Origin: Aquabacterium sp.
GTDB lineage: Bacteria; Pseudomonadota; Gammaproteobacteria; Burkholderiales; Burkholderiaceae_C
Assembly (NCBI GenBank): GCA_017989885.1
Contig: JAGNPA010000089.1
Coordinates: 1 to 7,161 of the forward strand
Reading direction: 5' to 3'
Length of the DNA stretch: 7,161 nucleotides
Of the stretch, positions 5,281-7,161 are shown one piece after another. The position numbers and the translations under genes are program-made. Below the pieces are notes generated by a model. The model worked only from the letters and a program-made list of their open reading frames with translations. It did no database searches and was not told where the DNA came from. Within the stretch, counting starts at the first letter, position 1; each line of letters opens with the position of its first letter.

Positions 5281-5700
5281 TCATGCCGCCAACCGACTCG
5301 CCGGTTGCGGCCCGGAATCACCGCTGTGGCGGCGCCACATTGCAATGCTCAGATGCAGCCCCGCTCCAAGCAGGAGCAGCAGCGCACTGCCAAGACCCCA
5401 GATTACCCAGGCCACCATGGTCAGGCCGCCCGCCAGCACTGGCATAGCCTGCAACAGACCTTCCATGACCGGCACAAAACCTGCCAGCAGCGAAGTCATC
5501 GCCTGTGCGATCTCCGGCGGCACCCAAGACGGTAGCCATTCCGGCAGACGCAGCCCCTCGACACCTGATGCGACACCGGTCAGCGCGCTGGCATTCGAAA
5601 CCGACCAAACGGCAACTGAATGCAGCGCCCAGGCTGATAGCGACCAGAGTGCGAGTAGGCCGAACACCGAAAACCAACTGAGTGCGTAGAACAAGATCAT
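5281..5700 (-). CDS. Small integral membrane protein of unknown function, 139 aa
   Basis: I recognise no family. Residues about 3-26 form a Trp-rich N-terminal helix (FYALSWFSVFGLLALWSLSA) that could be an uncleaved anchor or signal. A Ser/Gly linker follows, then a Pro/Trp-rich motif, LPEWLPSWVPPE (52-63), probably lying at the membrane surface. An amphipathic stretch (64-86) and a long hydrophobic segment (about 88-121, one or two helices) come next. The tail is basic to polar, from WRRHSG to the end. The annotated ATG at 5700 is directly abutted by AGGAG, leaving no spacing; a TTG two codons later (5694) has the ideal six bases and may be the true start, shortening the protein by two residues. 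It sits between the ATPase and antiporter genes on the same strand, so a role near ion transport or envelope stress is possible but unproven. Confidence 0.75.
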   Translation of the reverse strand: MILFYALSWFSVFGLLALWSLSAWALHSVAVWSVSNASALTGVASGVEGLRLPEWLPSWVPPEIAQAMTSLLAGFVPVMEGLLQAMPVLAGGLTMVAWVIWGLGSALLLLLGAGLHLSIAMWRRHSGDSGPQPASRLAA

Positions 5701-5720
5701 CTCCTGGCTGTATTGCAGTA

Positions 5721-5790
5721 ACGGAAGCCATTCTTACACTGTTCAACGTTCGAATTAATCGTTTATGAGGATGGTAAGCTTCCGTTTTTT
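5721..5790 (+). terminator. Long-loop inverted repeat followed by six T on the plus strand
   Basis: ACGGAAGC (5721-5728) and GCTTCCGT (5778-5785) are exact complements separated by 49 bases. A short AACG/CGTT pair lies inside the loop, and TTTTTT ends the element at 5790. The loop is long for an intrinsic terminator, and no plus-strand gene precedes it. Read on the minus strand it lies in the upstream region of the membrane-protein gene, where it could act in regulation instead. Confidence 0.3.
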
Positions 5791-5811
5791 CGACGAACTT
5801 TTGATCGCAGC

Positions 5812-5825
5812 GCGCTAATTAGCGC
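5812..5825. promoter_or_regulatory. Perfect 14-bp palindrome
   Basis: GCGCTAATTAGCGC is fully self-complementary and centred on TAATTA. It lies about 110 bases upstream of the membrane-protein gene and about 190 bases beyond the ATPase stop codon. A palindrome with no spacer is more typical of a dimeric protein site than of an RNA hairpin. I cannot name a factor. Confidence 0.35.
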
Positions 5826-5966
5826 CCCGAACTGGGAACGACTTGTACCTGGGCTAGAGTGGCCACCGGAATCGCAGATCCGCCGTGAGGGTGCCCTACA
5901 GCTCCTGGCCGGACTGAGACCTTCCCCAGTGATGCGGCAAGGCCGTTCTCTGGTAATTCGGTTGAA

Positions 5967-6002
5967 GGGGACCGGCCTGTGCCGGCAGAAAGAACCGGCC
6001 CC
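5967..6002 (-). terminator. GC-rich stem cluster downstream of the ATPase gene
   Basis: GGGGACCGG (5967-5975) faces CCGGCCCC (5995-6002). Inside, CCGGC (5972-5976) and GCCGG (5981-5985) enclose CTGT as a tight hairpin. It begins about 15 bases after the ATPase stop on the minus strand. No T-run follows on that strand, so it may be a message-stabilising or REP-like element rather than an efficient terminator. Confidence 0.35.
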
Positions 6003-6016
6003 ATGCAGATCTGCTG

Positions 6017-7161
6017 TCACCTCACCAGCCTGAACAACAGCTTGCGTGCCTCTTCGAGCAAAAGCGTCGAGGATGCGACAGCACTGGCAATCAACCAGTC
6101 ATTCACACTCAGGTCGACGGTGTCGAACACCGTCTGCGCTGGCGCCCAATGCACCACGACGACTTGCAGCAGGACCACGCCCAGCAGGGCCACCCATAGC
6201 TTCCCATTGCTGAAGAACTGGCGATTGAAGGCGCTGCCGTGCTCGGTGCGGGCATTGAAGATGTTGAAGAACTGGAAGAGCACGAAGGTTGTGAAGGCCA
6301 GCGTCATCGCGCGGGCGGTATCGCCCGAGGCCATGGCCCACGCATAGACGCCCAGGGTCCCCACCGCCATGGTCAGCCCGTACAGCGCGATGCGCCACAT
6401 GCGCTGCGGCGACAGGATGGCGGCATCGTCCGAGCGTGGCGGCTGGTCCATGATCCCGGGGCGGGCCGGCTCCACGCCGAGGGTCATCGCCGGCGGGCCG
6501 TCCATGATGATGTTCACCCAGAGGATCTGCACTGCGGTGAAGGGTGTCGCCAGGCCCATGAAGGGCGCCCCAAGCACGGTGAGAATGGCGCCGATGTTGG
6601 TCGACAGCTGGAAACGGACGAACTTGACGATGTTCTCGTAGATCGTTCGTCCCTCGCGTACGGCGCCGACGATGGAGGCAAAGTTGTCGTCCGTGAGCAC
6701 CAGGGTGGCAGCCTCCTTGGTGACTTCCGTGCCGGTGATGCCCATCGCCACGCCGATGTCGGCACGTTTGAGCGCAGGCGCATCATTGACGCCATCGCCC
6801 GTCATCGCCACGACATGACCGCGCCGCTGCAGCGATTCCACGATGCGCATCTTGTGCTCCGGCGCCACCCGCGCGAACACCGCGCTGCGTTCGACCAGGG
6901 CGGTGGTGGCCTCCTCGCTCAGGCCATCGAGCTCGCGCCCCTCATGCACCTCGCCGACCAGCCCGAGCTCGCGCGCGATGGCGGCGGCCGTCAGCGGATG
7001 GTCGCCAGTGATCATCTTCACCTGGATCCCTGCAGCATTGCACTGTGCAATCGACTCGCGCGCCTCGGGGCGCGGCGGATCGATGATGCCGACCAATCCG
7101 TACAGGTTCAGGTCCTTCACCCAGTCCATCAGGTCAGCGGAAGGGTCGAACGCAGACGCCG
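6017..7161 (-). CDS. P-type (P2A) cation ATPase, C-terminal part, probably Ca2+/Mn2+ (PMR1/SPCA-like); cut by the window edge
   Basis: This is an ATP-driven inner-membrane cation pump. The frame is open to position 7161, so the start, actuator domain, DKTGT phosphorylation site and transmembrane helices M1-M4 lie outside; the Met codon at 7129 is internal. Counting from that Met, IIDPPRPEA (15-23), MITGDHP (39-45) and TGDGVNDAPALKRADIGVAMG (110-130, catalytic Mg2+-binding aspartates D112 and D116) complete the phosphorylation domain. Helices M5-M10 follow at about 163-370. M6 reads ILWVNIIMDGPPA (202-214): N206 and D210 match the Ca2+-binding Asn and Asp of SERCA, while Met replaces the SERCA Thr between them. 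That NxxMD form is the one in yeast PMR1-type pumps, which carry a single Ca2+ or Mn2+; M5 with FQLST (173-177) also fits that group. The C-terminus ends soon after M10 with no long regulatory tail. Subfamily assignment is good; the ion is inferred. Confidence 0.93.
   Translation of the reverse strand, partial: ASAFDPSADLMDWVKDLNLYGLVGIIDPPRPEARESIAQCNAAGIQVKMITGDHPLTAAAIARELGLVGEVHEGRELDGLSEEATTALVERSAVFARVAPEHKMRIVESLQRRGHVVAMTGDGVNDAPALKRADIGVAMGITGTEVTKEAATLVLTDDNFASIVGAVREGRTIYENIVKFVRFQLSTNIGAILTVLGAPFMGLATPFTAVQILWVNIIMDGPPAMTLGVEPARPGIMDQPPRSDDAAILSPQRMWRIALYGLTMAVGTLGVYAWAMASGDTARAMTLAFTTFVLFQFFNIFNARTEHGSAFNRQFFSNGKLWVALLGVVLLQVVVVHWAPAQTVFDTVDLSVNDWLIASAVASSTLLLEEARKLLFRLVR

Larger units (their letters stand above)
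5701..6016. other. 316-base gap between the ATPase and membrane-protein genes
   Basis: No gene is credible here; the ORFs are short and lack ribosome binding sites. The gap holds three structured elements listed separately: an inverted repeat ending in a T-run (5721-5790), a 14-bp palindrome (5812-5825) and a GC-rich hairpin cluster after the ATPase stop (5967-6002). An imperfect palindrome, TTCAACGTTCGAA at about 5743-5755, lies upstream of the membrane-protein gene. The promoter of that gene should lie in this gap; TTGAAC on the minus strand is a possible -35, but no good -10 is visible. Confidence 0.45.

Noticed and set aside
3977..5689. 570-codon plus-strand ORF, rich in His, Gln and Arg
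   Set aside because: It runs antisense over the antiporter and most of the membrane-protein gene, both supported by family motifs or ribosome binding sites. Its composition is that of a GC-rich shadow frame.
6369..6641. Plus-strand ORFs opposite the ATPase gene
   Set aside because: They are antisense to a reading frame with unmistakable P-type ATPase motifs.
1..7161. tRNA, rRNA, integrase, transposase or attachment site that would prove a mobile element
   Set aside because: I looked on both strands and found none. The mobile character of the left half rests only on composition, repeats and gene scarcity.

Overview
The window looks like a piece of a high-GC beta-proteobacterial genome (Rhodocyclales or Burkholderiales type). 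This is judged from GC-rich codon use and from the style of the proteins; no rRNA or other taxonomic marker is present. It falls into two halves that do not belong together. Positions 1-4075 are accessory-like: gene-poor, uneven in base composition, and rich in hairpins and decayed repeats. Positions 4076-7161 are an ordinary gene block on the minus strand, devoted to cation (probably Ca2+) transport.

Left half. An unrecognised 164-residue protein (181-675 +) with visibly lower GC is followed by about 900 bases without a conventional gene. That stretch holds a GC-rich, hairpin-rich segment (676-1052) and, on the minus strand, a 42-codon ORF with a good ribosome binding site that encodes a one-helix membrane peptide (1053-1181). 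Next comes a compact plus-strand group: a 425-residue XRE-type helix-turn-helix protein (1592-2869), a 26-residue Gly/Pro/Asn-rich peptide (2967-3047), a 14-bp-arm hairpin (3059-3089), and a 75-residue HicA-like protein (3096-3323). The XRE gene is preceded by a perfect 10-bp inverted repeat. This group is the best candidate in the window for an undescribed system: regulator, micropeptide and small HicA-like effector, with RNA structure in every gap. Positions 3324-4075 hold no gene. They contain three degenerate direct repeats of about 100-120 bases and a second family of diverged repeats with inverted arms.

Right half, all on the minus strand and transcribed from right to left: the C-terminal part of a P2A-type cation ATPase resembling PMR1/SPCA Ca2+/Mn2+ pumps (6017-7161, cut by the window edge), a 139-residue membrane protein of unknown function (5281-5700), and a complete YrbG-type Ca2+/Na+ antiporter (4076-5152). 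The gaps of 316 and 128 bases mean that one tight operon is not certain. The pairing of a primary Ca2+ pump with a secondary Ca2+ exchanger suggests a shared role in calcium (or manganese) export.
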